From NCBI GenBank assembly GCA_937951615.1, contig CALFBH010000052.1:1-49207 (forward strand): a stretch of DNA of 49,207 bases. The letters run 5' to 3'. A program made the position numbers and the translations under genes. Positions 9,301 through 16,565 of this stretch are shown here, one piece after another. Positions within the stretch are counted from its first letter, which is position 1; each line of letters starts with the position of its first letter. The notes beneath the pieces were generated by a model. It saw nothing but the letters and a program-made list of their open reading frames with translations, was not told the origin of the DNA and did no database searches. Source of the DNA: an uncultured Saprospiraceae bacterium. GTDB lineage: Bacteria > Bacteroidota > Bacteroidia > Chitinophagales > Saprospiraceae.

Positions 9301-9759
9301 CTCTTTGTCATTTTCCAAAATAAACACACGCACTTTGTCTTTGTGTTCTACAATATCCATTGGCGTGCGGACAAAAACTTCCTGTTCAGGGAAAATGGCT
9401 TTTAAGGTATCCGGAATAGGCGCTTCTGAAAAAGCAGCTACACATTCTGCAACAATTTGAAAGCAGGCTCGATACTCATCTGCCGTAAAATCTTTTTCAT
9501 AATAAAAAATCTGCTGACTCAGTCGGCGATAATGATGAAGCCGCCATTGCGTGTCACTATTGATTTTATGTTTGTGGCACACATAAGCAATTCGGGCAAA
9601 ATGGGTAGTAAACTGAAGGTTTTCACTTTTGGCGAGTTCCAGAAAGAAACTATTGAACCATTGATATAGGCGACTCACAATATCCCGTTCTGCTTTGCCA
9701 CTTTGGTGCAAAGAGAGGAAAAATTTATACAATTCAGGTGCAAGATGCTTCAATGTCAT
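6388..9759 (-). CDS. Dna2-like PD-(D/E)XK nuclease / SF1B helicase
   Basis: A 1123-residue protein from the Met at 9759; the 46 upstream in-frame codons (to 9897) have no homology-like content and AT-rich composition. The N-terminal third holds a Cas4/RecB-type nuclease: GRLD then DIVELKSGKP (about residues 347-372) and a QTLLY motif (QxxxY) downstream. The C-terminal half is a UPF1/Dna2-class helicase: Walker A GPPGTGKTKF (about 700), Walker B MIIDEAS (about 820), GDHKQLPAVV (about 846), GVITPYRAQI, VERYQGG and NVALTRARKHLVI (about 1086). These indicate ATP-driven 5' to 3' unwinding joined to a nuclease, in replication, repair or defence. The cysteine trio that follows the nuclease in eukaryotic Dna2 is not seen, so an iron-sulfur cluster is doubtful. 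Confidence 0.85.
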   Translation of the reverse strand: MTLKHLAPELYKFFLSLHQSGKAERDIVSRLYQWFNSFFLELAKSENLQFTTHFARIAYVCHKHKINSDTQWRLHHYRRLSQQIFYYEKDFTADEYRACFQIVAECVAAFSEAPIPDTLKAIFPEQEVFVRTPMDIVEHKDKVRVFILENDKEQSCFLARIDDINEPATIRIKYNQPGINEAFEETIFRIDRIWQNRVTVNLVDVMIQDDGVYLPRIFIIEPDFLLDVTAVSNCFQSFGTEPLMNLIQKFLPFQSSLPILLGNVVNYFLDELMTNPEADFLTTFRQAFRLSPLGFSMFDDKEIRQMVPQAQRHFSNLYKVVKEQLPAQNIQAKNCFLEPGFYSEKYGLQGRLDIWHSNPELEQYDIVELKSGKPFMPNKHGVSSSHYIQTLLYDLLIRSVYGEDKKTIPYILYSKLSIDGLKFAPPVALMQHEALNTRNQLLSFEEQLIQLDKRDYGEAGVLDLIKPEKLPKATGFTRKNVQYFSEIMRKMTDLERRYVLSFSSFIAREHRYAKTGIEGREQANGLASLWRSPFRAKQENFDIINHLKIVENLSQEDPPTLIFEKTERSTPLANFREGDIAVLYPTQTNDCTVLTNQIFKCNIIKMEHDRITIRLRSKQFNDTLFREELHWNLEHDLMDSGFNTLYRNLFSFVQFPAERKNLLLGLQAPRQAELKELPFNEKLSEEQGRILEKAISAQDYFLLIGPPGTGKTKFMLREMVYHLLKNTKENLLLLAYTNRAVDEICEAIDDFASEDYMRIGSSHATAAAYRPRLFSEKIAKIETRAALKAVIEKHRIIVSTVTSMGNRPQLFKLKQFDRMIIDEASQILEPMLVGLLPRVPRFVLIGDHKQLPAVVVQNKEESAIEDEKLLEVGLYNRRNSLFERLFKLCQKNNWHWAYDMLTHQGRMHQDISEFPNRFFYNNNLKLLPEDCSAGAWQNQPLVYKKQPDSPTPLELTLAQHRIVFIPTPEDDTLDAHKINRHESRRVTEVIQAFSKLYQLNQLEFTLETLGVITPYRAQIAEIRSVLDSFYKEESQLFSVDTVERYQGGARDIIVISLCLNAPFQMASLVSMSDDGLVDRKLNVALTRARKHLVILGNELLMRLNPVYDKLVDFVKEHGGVVEL

Positions 9760-10071
9760 AGTCGGCGAAGTTACGGTTTTTTGATAGAGGTCAAAAGACT
9801 GTAGTATTATAATTTGTATCTTTAGTATTGAAGTGTATTGGGTATAAATGCCGTCACAATACTCAATATAACGGTATATATAAATTTCTATTCTCATATA
9901 CTTTTGCGTTCAGAGTTTGTCGAGAAGACAGGTTTTCAATGTCATTTTTACGTCAGTACACGCTTTCCAATACAACGAATAGGCTTAAAACATAGTCATT
10001 AGATTAATTTGTTTTCCGTTTAAGATCTATCACATCAAAATAACTCATATTTTAATCAAACACTTAAATAA
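9760..10071. other. Divergent intergenic region
   Basis: 312 bp between the helicase (-) and the coiled-coil protein (+). I see AT-rich DNA with a near-consensus -7 box TTAATTTG upstream of the + gene but no clear -33 partner. No RNA or ORF is supported. Confidence 0.4.
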
Positions 10072-11646
10072 ATGAAGGTTATGATTTTTACCAACCGAAT
10101 TTCTATTTTTTTTATATTCTCAATGGTGATGTTATTGTCGGCACCTGTATGGGCGCAAGAAACAACGATTACAAACAACCAGCTGCAAGACGCTTATGAA
10201 GATATGCCAGAAGACCCTGCTGCAAAAGAGCTGGCGATGCCTACTACTATTACTACTAAATCCACTACCGTAGGTGATGAAACAAATGATTTGTGGAGGG
10301 AGGTTGCTGGAACTACTATTTTGAATAAACTGGGATTTACCTCACCTGGACAAGCCTCCAGAATAGTTTTTGGCAATGCTGTGCCAGGAATATCAACGTA
10401 TGGCTTAAATACCAGATCTGAACATTTAGAGGTAGAAGGGCTTCAGATTGGGCAGAGAGCGCATGTTGCTTCTCTTTATGCTCCGCAATTAGGAGAAGCT
10501 GTTGGGACTTTAGGATATGGAGGAGCATACTCTGATTATGGTTTATTTATAGGACAATATTCAGCTGGTAGAGCTTCGGTGTTGACCGCAGCAAACAATA
10601 AACTATCCAGAGCATTAGGAGGTCTTTTTTTTGGAGGAAGTGTTGCGGGAACAGCATTAAGTCTGGATTCAACAGGAAGGTATCAAATTGGAGGTTTGTA
10701 TGCTGAATTACAAGGAACAATTAATAATAATCCTGCAAATAGTATTATGGCAGCAATAATTGGTGTGGACAGGAGCAATGGTAGTTCTACAACTTATGCC
10801 GGTTATTTTCAAGGGGAGAGAAACTATATGTCGGGAAAACTGGGAATAGGTACTAAAACGCCAGAACACAGATTGGATGTAAACGGCGATATAATGGTAC
10901 GGGGAAAGGATATTTATAGTGTCGGTCATTTAAGATTGAATCCAACTAATGGGGGATATGTGGAAGTGAAACCAAATGGCGCAACACATGGACTTGTTAT
11001 TCGCGAGTATAATAGCAGTGATTTTGGAAATATTAAAGTCGGAGACTATGGGTTGAGCTTAGGATATAATATAATAGGAAGTCATATGCTCATTACATCT
11101 TCTGGAAATATAGGTATAGGCACTCAAACTCCTACGGCAAGACTACATGCGGCTGGTGTGATTAAGACTTCTAATGGTACTAATGAGGATAAATTTATTG
11201 AAATGTATCATGGTGGTATAAATGCTTATATGAATGTAGCAGGTGGAGGCAATTTTTATATTAGACACAATGAAGCTATAAGAATGTTTATAACGGAAGA
11301 AGGTAATATAGGCATGGGTACTACTACACCAGACAATAAACTGGATGTAAGAGGAACAATCCGCTCAGAAGAGGTCAAAGTCGAACTCGGTTGGAGTGAT
11401 TATGTATTTTATGATGATTATCAATTGCCTACACTAAGAGAAGAAGCTGCACACATTCAGAAAAAAGGACACTTATTAGGCTTTGAATCGGAAGCTGATA
11501 TGGGAGGTGAAATTCAATTGGGCGATGTTTCGAAAAGACAACAGGCTAAGATAGAAGAAATGATGTTACACCTTATTGAGATGAATACAAGGCTGGAAAA
11601 ACTGGAAAACGAAAACGCAGCATTGCGTCAGCAGTTGGAAAAGTAG
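10072..11646 (+). CDS. Secreted surface protein with GIGTxTP repeats and C-terminal coiled coil
   Basis: A 524-residue protein with a signal peptide (cleavage probably after PVWA, about residue 28). Three degenerate modules begin GIGTKTPEHRLDVNGD (about 260), GIGTQTPTARLHAAG (about 348) and GMGTTTPDNKLDVRG (about 413). This G-x-GT-x-TP-x-x-x-L-x-V-x-G signature is common in large Bacteroidota exported proteins annotated as tail-fibre-like. The last 40 residues form a leucine-rich coiled coil (EMNTRLEKLENENAALRQQL), suggesting trimerisation. No sorting domain is recognised. The metalloprotease gene follows after 39 bp on the same strand, so the two are probably one operon. There are no phage genes nearby; a surface fibre or adhesin is the likelier role. 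Confidence 0.65.
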   Translation: MKVMIFTNRISIFFIFSMVMLLSAPVWAQETTITNNQLQDAYEDMPEDPAAKELAMPTTITTKSTTVGDETNDLWREVAGTTILNKLGFTSPGQASRIVFGNAVPGISTYGLNTRSEHLEVEGLQIGQRAHVASLYAPQLGEAVGTLGYGGAYSDYGLFIGQYSAGRASVLTAANNKLSRALGGLFFGGSVAGTALSLDSTGRYQIGGLYAELQGTINNNPANSIMAAIIGVDRSNGSSTTYAGYFQGERNYMSGKLGIGTKTPEHRLDVNGDIMVRGKDIYSVGHLRLNPTNGGYVEVKPNGATHGLVIREYNSSDFGNIKVGDYGLSLGYNIIGSHMLITSSGNIGIGTQTPTARLHAAGVIKTSNGTNEDKFIEMYHGGINAYMNVAGGGNFYIRHNEAIRMFITEEGNIGMGTTTPDNKLDVRGTIRSEEVKVELGWSDYVFYDDYQLPTLREEAAHIQKKGHLLGFESEADMGGEIQLGDVSKRQQAKIEEMMLHLIEMNTRLEKLENENAALRQQLEK

Positions 11647-11685
11647 CAGTAAGACATCCAATTTTTCATTTTTAAAAACATCAAT

Positions 11686-13626
11686 ATGAGGTGGATAAAA
11701 TTTATCATCGGTGCAGTGATTATCTGTGCCGCCTTACCCTTGACAGGGCAGGACTTAATTAAGAATACAAGAGCGGGTATCTTGGATGTTAATACTTCCG
11801 AGACTACAAGCAGGTTATCTGAATTTATACAGGAAGAACAAATAGAACACGACTTTGAACAGGCTAATCCTTTTACTATTGTACAAAGCAGCGTAATGAC
11901 GAGGCATACTGCTTATCTGAATGACGCAGTTTATCTGAGTTTGAAACAAAGTGACTTACAAACATTTTATGCATCAAGAGCCAGTCATATCACCCTGAGT
12001 ATTCCTGTGGAAAACAGAAATAATATCGAATTGCAACTTAGTCGGGTAGATGTGACTGCGCCCGATTATGTACTCACAACAAGTGACGGAAGGGTAAAGG
12101 ATTATGATCGAACCGGGGGCGTATTTTACAGAGGTATTGTGAAAGGCAAATCCAATTCACTGGCAGCCATTAGTGTTTTTGGCAACCAAATCAGGGGACT
12201 TATTTCGGATGAAAACGGAAACTATGTATTGGGCGAACTGAAAAGTGAAAGGGGGACTTACATTTTATATAATGACAGAGAATTATTGCTTGAAGGTGGA
12301 TTTACTTGTGAAGCGGATGATGAATTGCCGCAGCCTGCTTCTTCTTCAGAAGATATACAGGTCAATAGATTATTGCAGGGAGATTGTGTCAATATCTATA
12401 TAGAATGTGATTCTGCGATGTACAAAAATCATGACTTTGATGTAGATAATGTGAATGCTTTTGTCACTGCTTTATTTAATGAAACCTCCACTCTATATGC
12501 CAATGAAGGCATCACTATTCTATTGTCTTCTGTATTTGTATGGACAAGCGCGGATCCTTATCGTCCTTATAATAATTCCTCAGATATTCTGTATGCATTT
12601 GCCCAGAATAATCCTTCCTTTAATGGAGACTTAGCGCATTTTATTACGACAAGGCAGGTTGGCGGGCGGGCCTATTTATATGGTTTATGCAGTACAGGAA
12701 GTCGGTACGCGGTGACTGGGAATATGAATACGACTATTGTTCCAGTGCCGACATATAGTTGGAATGTGATGGCTTATGCGCATGAAATGGGACATAATTT
12801 TGGTTCCAGCCACACGCATGCCTGTGTATGGAATGGAGACAATACTCAAATAGATGACTGTGGCAACAAATATTTTGCAGAAGACGGTTCGAGCAGTACT
12901 GTACCGCCTATTTGTTACGATGCTGCTAACGAAATTATTCCTACTGATGGTGGAACGATAATGAGTTATTGTTATTTACAAAGTGTGGGAATCAACCTTG
13001 CACTAGGCTTTGGAGAACAACCTGGAGACGCAATAAGAAGTCGATATTATGGAGCTACATGTTTGGTTTCATGCGATACCACATGTGTAGAAGACAGAAC
13101 GATTTCGGCAGTGTTTTCTGAGGGGGTAAAAGATATCGAAGCGGGCAATTCAATTACCTCGACCAGTGCAGTTTATCCTGGTGTAGGTTTGGATTTTGAT
13201 GCAGGAACGGTCATTACACTGCAACCTGGTTTTCGTGCCTATTCAGGAAGTAATTTTAATGCATTTATAGATGGCTGTGCTGGCAATAGAATGACGACCT
13301 CTGGTACACGCGATAATTCTGTACCAGAATACGGAAGTGAAGCCACGTATACATCATGGGATAAGGAATTTAAATTGCGAAATTATCCGAATCCTTTTAC
13401 TGGTCAAACGAATATTGAGTTCAACTTGCCAGATGATACAGAAGTGAGTTTATGGATTACTGATTTGACTGGAAAACAGGTGGCAGTACTCTTAAATAAT
13501 GCTGATAAGATAGCTGGCACATATACAGTGAGTTTTGATGGACATGCTTATCCTGCAGGCATGTATTATTATACGATTCAGGCGGATAATTATATCATGA
13601 CGGAGAAGATGACGCTAGTGAAATAG
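11686..13626 (+). CDS. Reprolysin-like zinc metalloprotease with T9SS sorting domain
   Basis: A 646-residue protein with a signal peptide (about 1-22), a propeptide-like N-terminal region, and a metzincin catalytic domain: HEMGHNFGSSHTH (about 365-377) supplies the three zinc ligands and GGTIMSYC the Met-turn. Residues about 470-535 form a small repeat domain ending ITLQPGFRAYSGSNFNA, typical of Bacteroidota surface proteins. Residues about 561-646 are a type A T9SS C-terminal sorting domain (NYPNPFTGQTNIEFNLP ... PAGMYYYTIQ). It should be exported, cross the outer membrane by T9SS and be released or anchored as a protease. It is the second gene of a probable operon and ends before a strong terminator. 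Confidence 0.88.
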   Translation: MRWIKFIIGAVIICAALPLTGQDLIKNTRAGILDVNTSETTSRLSEFIQEEQIEHDFEQANPFTIVQSSVMTRHTAYLNDAVYLSLKQSDLQTFYASRASHITLSIPVENRNNIELQLSRVDVTAPDYVLTTSDGRVKDYDRTGGVFYRGIVKGKSNSLAAISVFGNQIRGLISDENGNYVLGELKSERGTYILYNDRELLLEGGFTCEADDELPQPASSSEDIQVNRLLQGDCVNIYIECDSAMYKNHDFDVDNVNAFVTALFNETSTLYANEGITILLSSVFVWTSADPYRPYNNSSDILYAFAQNNPSFNGDLAHFITTRQVGGRAYLYGLCSTGSRYAVTGNMNTTIVPVPTYSWNVMAYAHEMGHNFGSSHTHACVWNGDNTQIDDCGNKYFAEDGSSSTVPPICYDAANEIIPTDGGTIMSYCYLQSVGINLALGFGEQPGDAIRSRYYGATCLVSCDTTCVEDRTISAVFSEGVKDIEAGNSITSTSAVYPGVGLDFDAGTVITLQPGFRAYSGSNFNAFIDGCAGNRMTTSGTRDNSVPEYGSEATYTSWDKEFKLRNYPNPFTGQTNIEFNLPDDTEVSLWITDLTGKQVAVLLNNADKIAGTYTVSFDGHAYPAGMYYYTIQADNYIMTEKMTLVK

Positions 13627-13643
13627 ATGATAGGTAACAGTTT

Positions 13644-13664
13644 AGTCCATAGTCCATAGTCCAT
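13644..13664. repeat. AGTCCAT x3 heptamer
   Basis: Three perfect tandem copies of AGTCCAT lie just after the metalloprotease stop codon. A second 7-mer, ACCAATC x2, is at about 13789-13802 beside the yaaA stop. Both belong to the 7-bp intergenic repeat class seen across the window. Confidence 0.7.
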
Positions 13665-13706
13665 AGCTGCAATTCAACAATATTCCTGCTTTATAAGCTT
13701 TGCACG

Positions 13707-13776
13707 CATTTTGCAAAGCAAAATGAAATGCTGAAAAACGTTTACTAAACCTACCTAGGTTTAGTAAACGTTTTTT
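13707..13776. terminator. Bidirectional terminator with adjacent hairpin
   Basis: A 15-bp stem (13739-13753 with 13756-13770, centre CTACCTAG) is flanked by AAAAA and TTTTTT, ending both convergent genes. Immediately to its left CATTTTGC-aaa-GCAAAATG (13707-13725) forms another perfect hairpin, which competes with GCTTTGC...GCAAAGC. Confidence 0.85.
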
Positions 13777-13813
13777 CTTACCAGTTACGAATCACTGATA
13801 TACCAATCACCAA

Positions 13814-14575
13814 TCACCGCGTAAATATAAACTCCCTTTCACTAGACAAATCAGAATTAAACAGATAACCATCATAGTCAAAACCTTTGAGGTGTTCAGG
13901 TTCGGTGATTTTATTTTTTATTACATAATTACACATCATGCCCCTTGCCTTTTTTGCGAAAAAAGCCACAATCTTATACGTACCATTTTTATCTTCTTTA
14001 AAATTGACGGTATATAAGTCACCTGCTAGTTGTTTGGGCTGAACGGATTTGAAATACTCCTTAGAGGCTAAGTTTATAATCACCTTGCTACTCGATGCAC
14101 TCAAATCTTTGTTCAATTGTTTTGTGATTTTTTGATCCCAGAAGGCATAAAGGTTTTTGCCTGTTTCATTTTGCAGCTTAGTACCCATTTCTAGTCGGTA
14201 AGGCTGCATAAGGTCAAAAGGCTTCAAGACTCCATAGAGACCAGAAAGAATACGCAAGTGTTGCTGCGCAAAGTCCATATCTGCCTCATCAAACTCATCT
14301 GCATTTAATCCAGTATAAACATCACCACGAAAAGCAAGTATGGCCTGCTTTGCATTTTTGAGTGTAAATGGCATTTTAAAGGATTTGAAACGCTGTACAT
14401 TCAATTCTGCAATCTTATCACTGACGCTCATAAGACTTTTTAGGTCTTCTGCCTGCATATTTTTCAATATACTGACCAGTTTTTTACTTTCTTTTGGAAA
14501 AACAGGCTGTGTGTATTGTTTAAGAGGCGTTTCAGAAAAATCCAAAGTCTTTGCAGGAGAAATAAGTAGTAACAT
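13814..14575 (-). CDS. yaaA: Peroxide stress protein YaaA (DUF328/UPF0246)
   Basis: 253 residues, the usual family length. The N-terminus MLLLISPAKTLDF is the family signature, and conserved segments FRGDVYTGL, ILSGLYGVLKPFDLMQPYRLEMG and NLASKEYF are all present, as is the C-terminal KKARGMM. In Escherichia coli YaaA limits free iron and oxidative DNA damage during peroxide stress, and the fold binds DNA. It is cytoplasmic and appears intact. It is transcribed towards the metalloprotease and shares its terminator. Confidence 0.93.
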   Translation of the reverse strand: MLLLISPAKTLDFSETPLKQYTQPVFPKESKKLVSILKNMQAEDLKSLMSVSDKIAELNVQRFKSFKMPFTLKNAKQAILAFRGDVYTGLNADEFDEADMDFAQQHLRILSGLYGVLKPFDLMQPYRLEMGTKLQNETGKNLYAFWDQKITKQLNKDLSASSSKVIINLASKEYFKSVQPKQLAGDLYTVNFKEDKNGTYKIVAFFAKKARGMMCNYVIKNKITEPEHLKGFDYDGYLFNSDLSSEREFIFTR

Positions 14576-15014
14576 TATATTGATTTTGTTATGTCTATTG
14601 ATTAATTAGGTTTTATATGTTTTTTTTTTTGTTTTAAATCAGGAGCAGAAAATTGAAATTTTGAAACGTATAGAGCGCGAAAATGTTTCACTTAAAATAT
14701 GATATTTTTTTGATGGGAATGTCACCTTGAATAGTAGTTTGTGTTACATCTACACTTACTAAAATGTAAAAAACATTGTCATATCAATGTCACAGTTATT
14801 TTGGCACTCTATTGTCAGAGCCATTAAGTGTACCTATATTTGGATTAACAATACTGCTACAGCAAAGTAGTTTTTTGTGTTTATTTGTTTGGGTTAGGGA
14901 GTCCTAGTTTAATGAAAATTGAACAGGGCTTTCCTTTTTTTAGGACAATCCGATAAGGAGAGGATGAATAAACGATAGAATGAGTAAATTGTTTTCGCAT
15001 TCATTCATTATTTA
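14576..15014. other. Intergenic region with orphan + strand promoter
   Basis: 439 bp between yaaA and galK, both on the minus strand. The left half is AT-rich without visible structure. A good + strand promoter is at 14811-14842 (listed separately) but no + gene follows before galK. Downstream are a weak hairpin with T-run (about 14858-14875) and a long-range GTCCTA / TAGGAC pairing. Confidence 0.5.
14811..14842 (+). promoter_or_regulatory. Orphan consensus promoter
   Basis: ATTG, 20-nt spacer, then TATATTTG, a perfect TAnnTTTG box. The same ATTG-N19/20-TAnnTTTG arrangement precedes tRNA-Val, galK and the thioredoxin-like gene here. No protein gene lies downstream on this strand, so a small RNA starting near 14849 is possible. 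Confidence 0.5.
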
Positions 15015-16154
15015 CTAAACCTCCCGCACACCATCTACCGCTTCACAAGTATATATATCAACCATTAAATTTGTAGCTTGTTCATACCTTTGCTTGACAT
15101 AAGCCTTAAATTCTTTTAATACATCTTCATGCACCAATGCTATAGCACAGCCGCCAAAACCAGCTCCAGTCATTCGCGCTCCTATACAACCCTCTACCGA
15201 ACGGGCAACATCCACTAGGATATCCAGCTCATCACAACTAACCTCATAATCGTTTGCAAGAGAAATATGCGAAGCATCCATACTTTCTCCAAAACTAGCT
15301 AAGTCGCCCTCCTCCAATGCCTCAATGGCTTCCTGAACATACTGGTTTTCCCACCATACATGTGTGGCCCGCGCTTTGAGAATAGGATCTTCAATAAGGT
15401 CATTAATCATGGGAAATTCAGCTTTACACAAATTAGGAATATCAAATTTCTTTCTGATAATAGCCAAACCTTTTTCACATTCGCCCCGACGCTCATTATA
15501 CATCGAGTCTGCTAATGAGCGTTCCTTGTTGCTGTTCATCACCACCAATTTATAATCCCCGATTTCAAATGGAACATATCTGTTTTCGAGGGTCTGACAA
15601 TTGAGTGCCATAGCTTTCTGAGCCTTGCCCATTGCCACAGCAAATTGATCCATAATACCACATTGCACCCCCACAAATTCATTTTCTGCCTTCTGGCACA
15701 ATAAAGCCAGTGCCAGTCGATCTACCTCCTTATAACCTGCAAGCGTCATCAACACATAGCCCGTCAGTACCTCTACCGCAGCAGAGGAAGACAGACCCGA
15801 GCCTACAGGCAGCGTAGAATCAAACAATAGATCCGCGCCACGCATCGGAATTTTAGTCTGCTGCAATAAATGAAGGACACCCATTGGATAATTGCCCCAG
15901 CCTGCGTTCGGATCAAATTTGAGTGCTTTTTGCAGGTCTATCTCTACACGTTTATTGCTGATTGTCGAACGCATTCTTATAATACTGTCCTCGCGTTCGC
16001 GAACCTGTGCTGTGATACCAAGATTGATAGCGGCCGGCAGAACCATTCCACCATTATAATCAATATGGTCGCCGATTAGATTAACACGCCCTGGAGCAAA
16101 GAAAGTGCGTATTTTTTGCCGGCTTTCGCCAAATAATTTTTTGAATTGCTGCAT
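15015..16154 (-). CDS. galK: Galactokinase
   Basis: 379 residues from the Met at 16154, which is preferred over the 60-bp longer frame because the extension reads through A/T-rich promoter DNA. The GHMP kinase signatures are present: galactokinase motif FAPGRVNLIGDHIDYNGG (about 19-36), ATP-binding LPVGSGLSSSAAVEV (about 111-125) and the C-terminal MTGAGFGGCAIALV. It phosphorylates galactose to galactose-1-phosphate with ATP in the Leloir pathway, in the cytoplasm. No other gal genes adjoin it. Its own promoter (16169-16200) lies between the start codon and a MITE. The protein appears intact. Confidence 0.95.
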   Translation of the reverse strand: MQQFKKLFGESRQKIRTFFAPGRVNLIGDHIDYNGGMVLPAAINLGITAQVREREDSIIRMRSTISNKRVEIDLQKALKFDPNAGWGNYPMGVLHLLQQTKIPMRGADLLFDSTLPVGSGLSSSAAVEVLTGYVLMTLAGYKEVDRLALALLCQKAENEFVGVQCGIMDQFAVAMGKAQKAMALNCQTLENRYVPFEIGDYKLVVMNSNKERSLADSMYNERRGECEKGLAIIRKKFDIPNLCKAEFPMINDLIEDPILKARATHVWWENQYVQEAIEALEEGDLASFGESMDASHISLANDYEVSCDELDILVDVARSVEGCIGARMTGAGFGGCAIALVHEDVLKEFKAYVKQRYEQATNLMVDIYTCEAVDGVREV

Positions 16155-16168
16155 TATAAATTCAAATT

Positions 16169-16200
16169 CAAACGTAAAATTCAAATTCAACAAAACCAAT
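16169..16200 (-). promoter_or_regulatory. galK promoter
   Basis: On the minus strand: ATTG (16200-16197), 20-nt spacer, TACGTTTG (16176-16169). The start codon is about 15 bp downstream, giving a very short leader. The MITE target duplication begins 8 bp upstream, so the insertion left the core promoter intact. Confidence 0.65.
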
Positions 16201-16217
16201 AGTGCCGAAGGCACTAG

Positions 16218-16433
16218 TATGGCAATCGCATAAAAATATTTTTTAAACCACTAAGCGCACTAAAGGACATGAAGCCGATATTCATCGACTTGTATAGCGT
16301 AAAGAACACTAATGAATTTTTCTTTGTGTTCTTTTATCCTGTTAGTTTTAGTGTTCTTTAGTGTTCTTTAGTGTTCTTAGTGGTTAGAAAATGAACACGT
16401 ATAAGACTAATTTACTTTTATGCGATTGCCATA
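16218..16433. mobile_element. 216-bp MITE with 18-bp inverted repeats and 10-bp target duplication
   Basis: Perfect terminal inverted repeats TATGGCAATCGCATAAAA (16218-16235) and its complement (16416-16433) are bounded exactly by the direct repeat AAGGCACTAG at 16208-16217 and 16434-16443. Inside, AACCACTAAG (16246-16255) pairs with CTTAGTGGTT (16376-16385), and a 10-mer TTTAGTGTTC repeats three times (16347-16376). There is no coding capacity. A 10-bp duplication fits transposases of the IS4-like class, which is inference. The target was a small palindrome, TAGTGCC-gaa-GGCACTA. Confidence 0.88.
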
Positions 16434-16462
16434 AAGGCACTAGGGAATTGAATTCATTGAAT

Positions 16463-16494
16463 AAAAAAGCCTTTTCACTTGCGTGAAAAGGCTT
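16463..16494 (-). terminator. dnaK terminator
   Basis: Stem AAGCCTTTTCAC (16467-16478) with its complement (16483-16494), loop TTGC; on the minus strand it is followed by a run of Us (As at 16463-16468). It lies about 70 bp past the dnaK stop. Confidence 0.85.
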
Positions 16495-16565
16495 GCAAAG
16501 TTAGAAGTTTTTTAATTAAGTACGACAGATTTGAGTTTATGTTTTATGTTGTCTTAAACTTAAAC

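Noticed and set aside
9909-9930. A CAGAGTTTGTCGAGAAG sequence resembling another common Bacteroidota repeat
   Set aside because: Only one imperfect copy is present here, without a hairpin, so I do not call it.
10072-11646. Phage tail fibre
   Set aside because: The GIGTxTP modules and coiled coil resemble annotated tail-fibre proteins, but it has a signal peptide and no phage genes surround it.
14964-15016. Tiny frames after AAGGAGAGG on the + strand before galK
   Set aside because: They encode 4 and 12 residues only, one overlapping the galK end; nothing supports translation.
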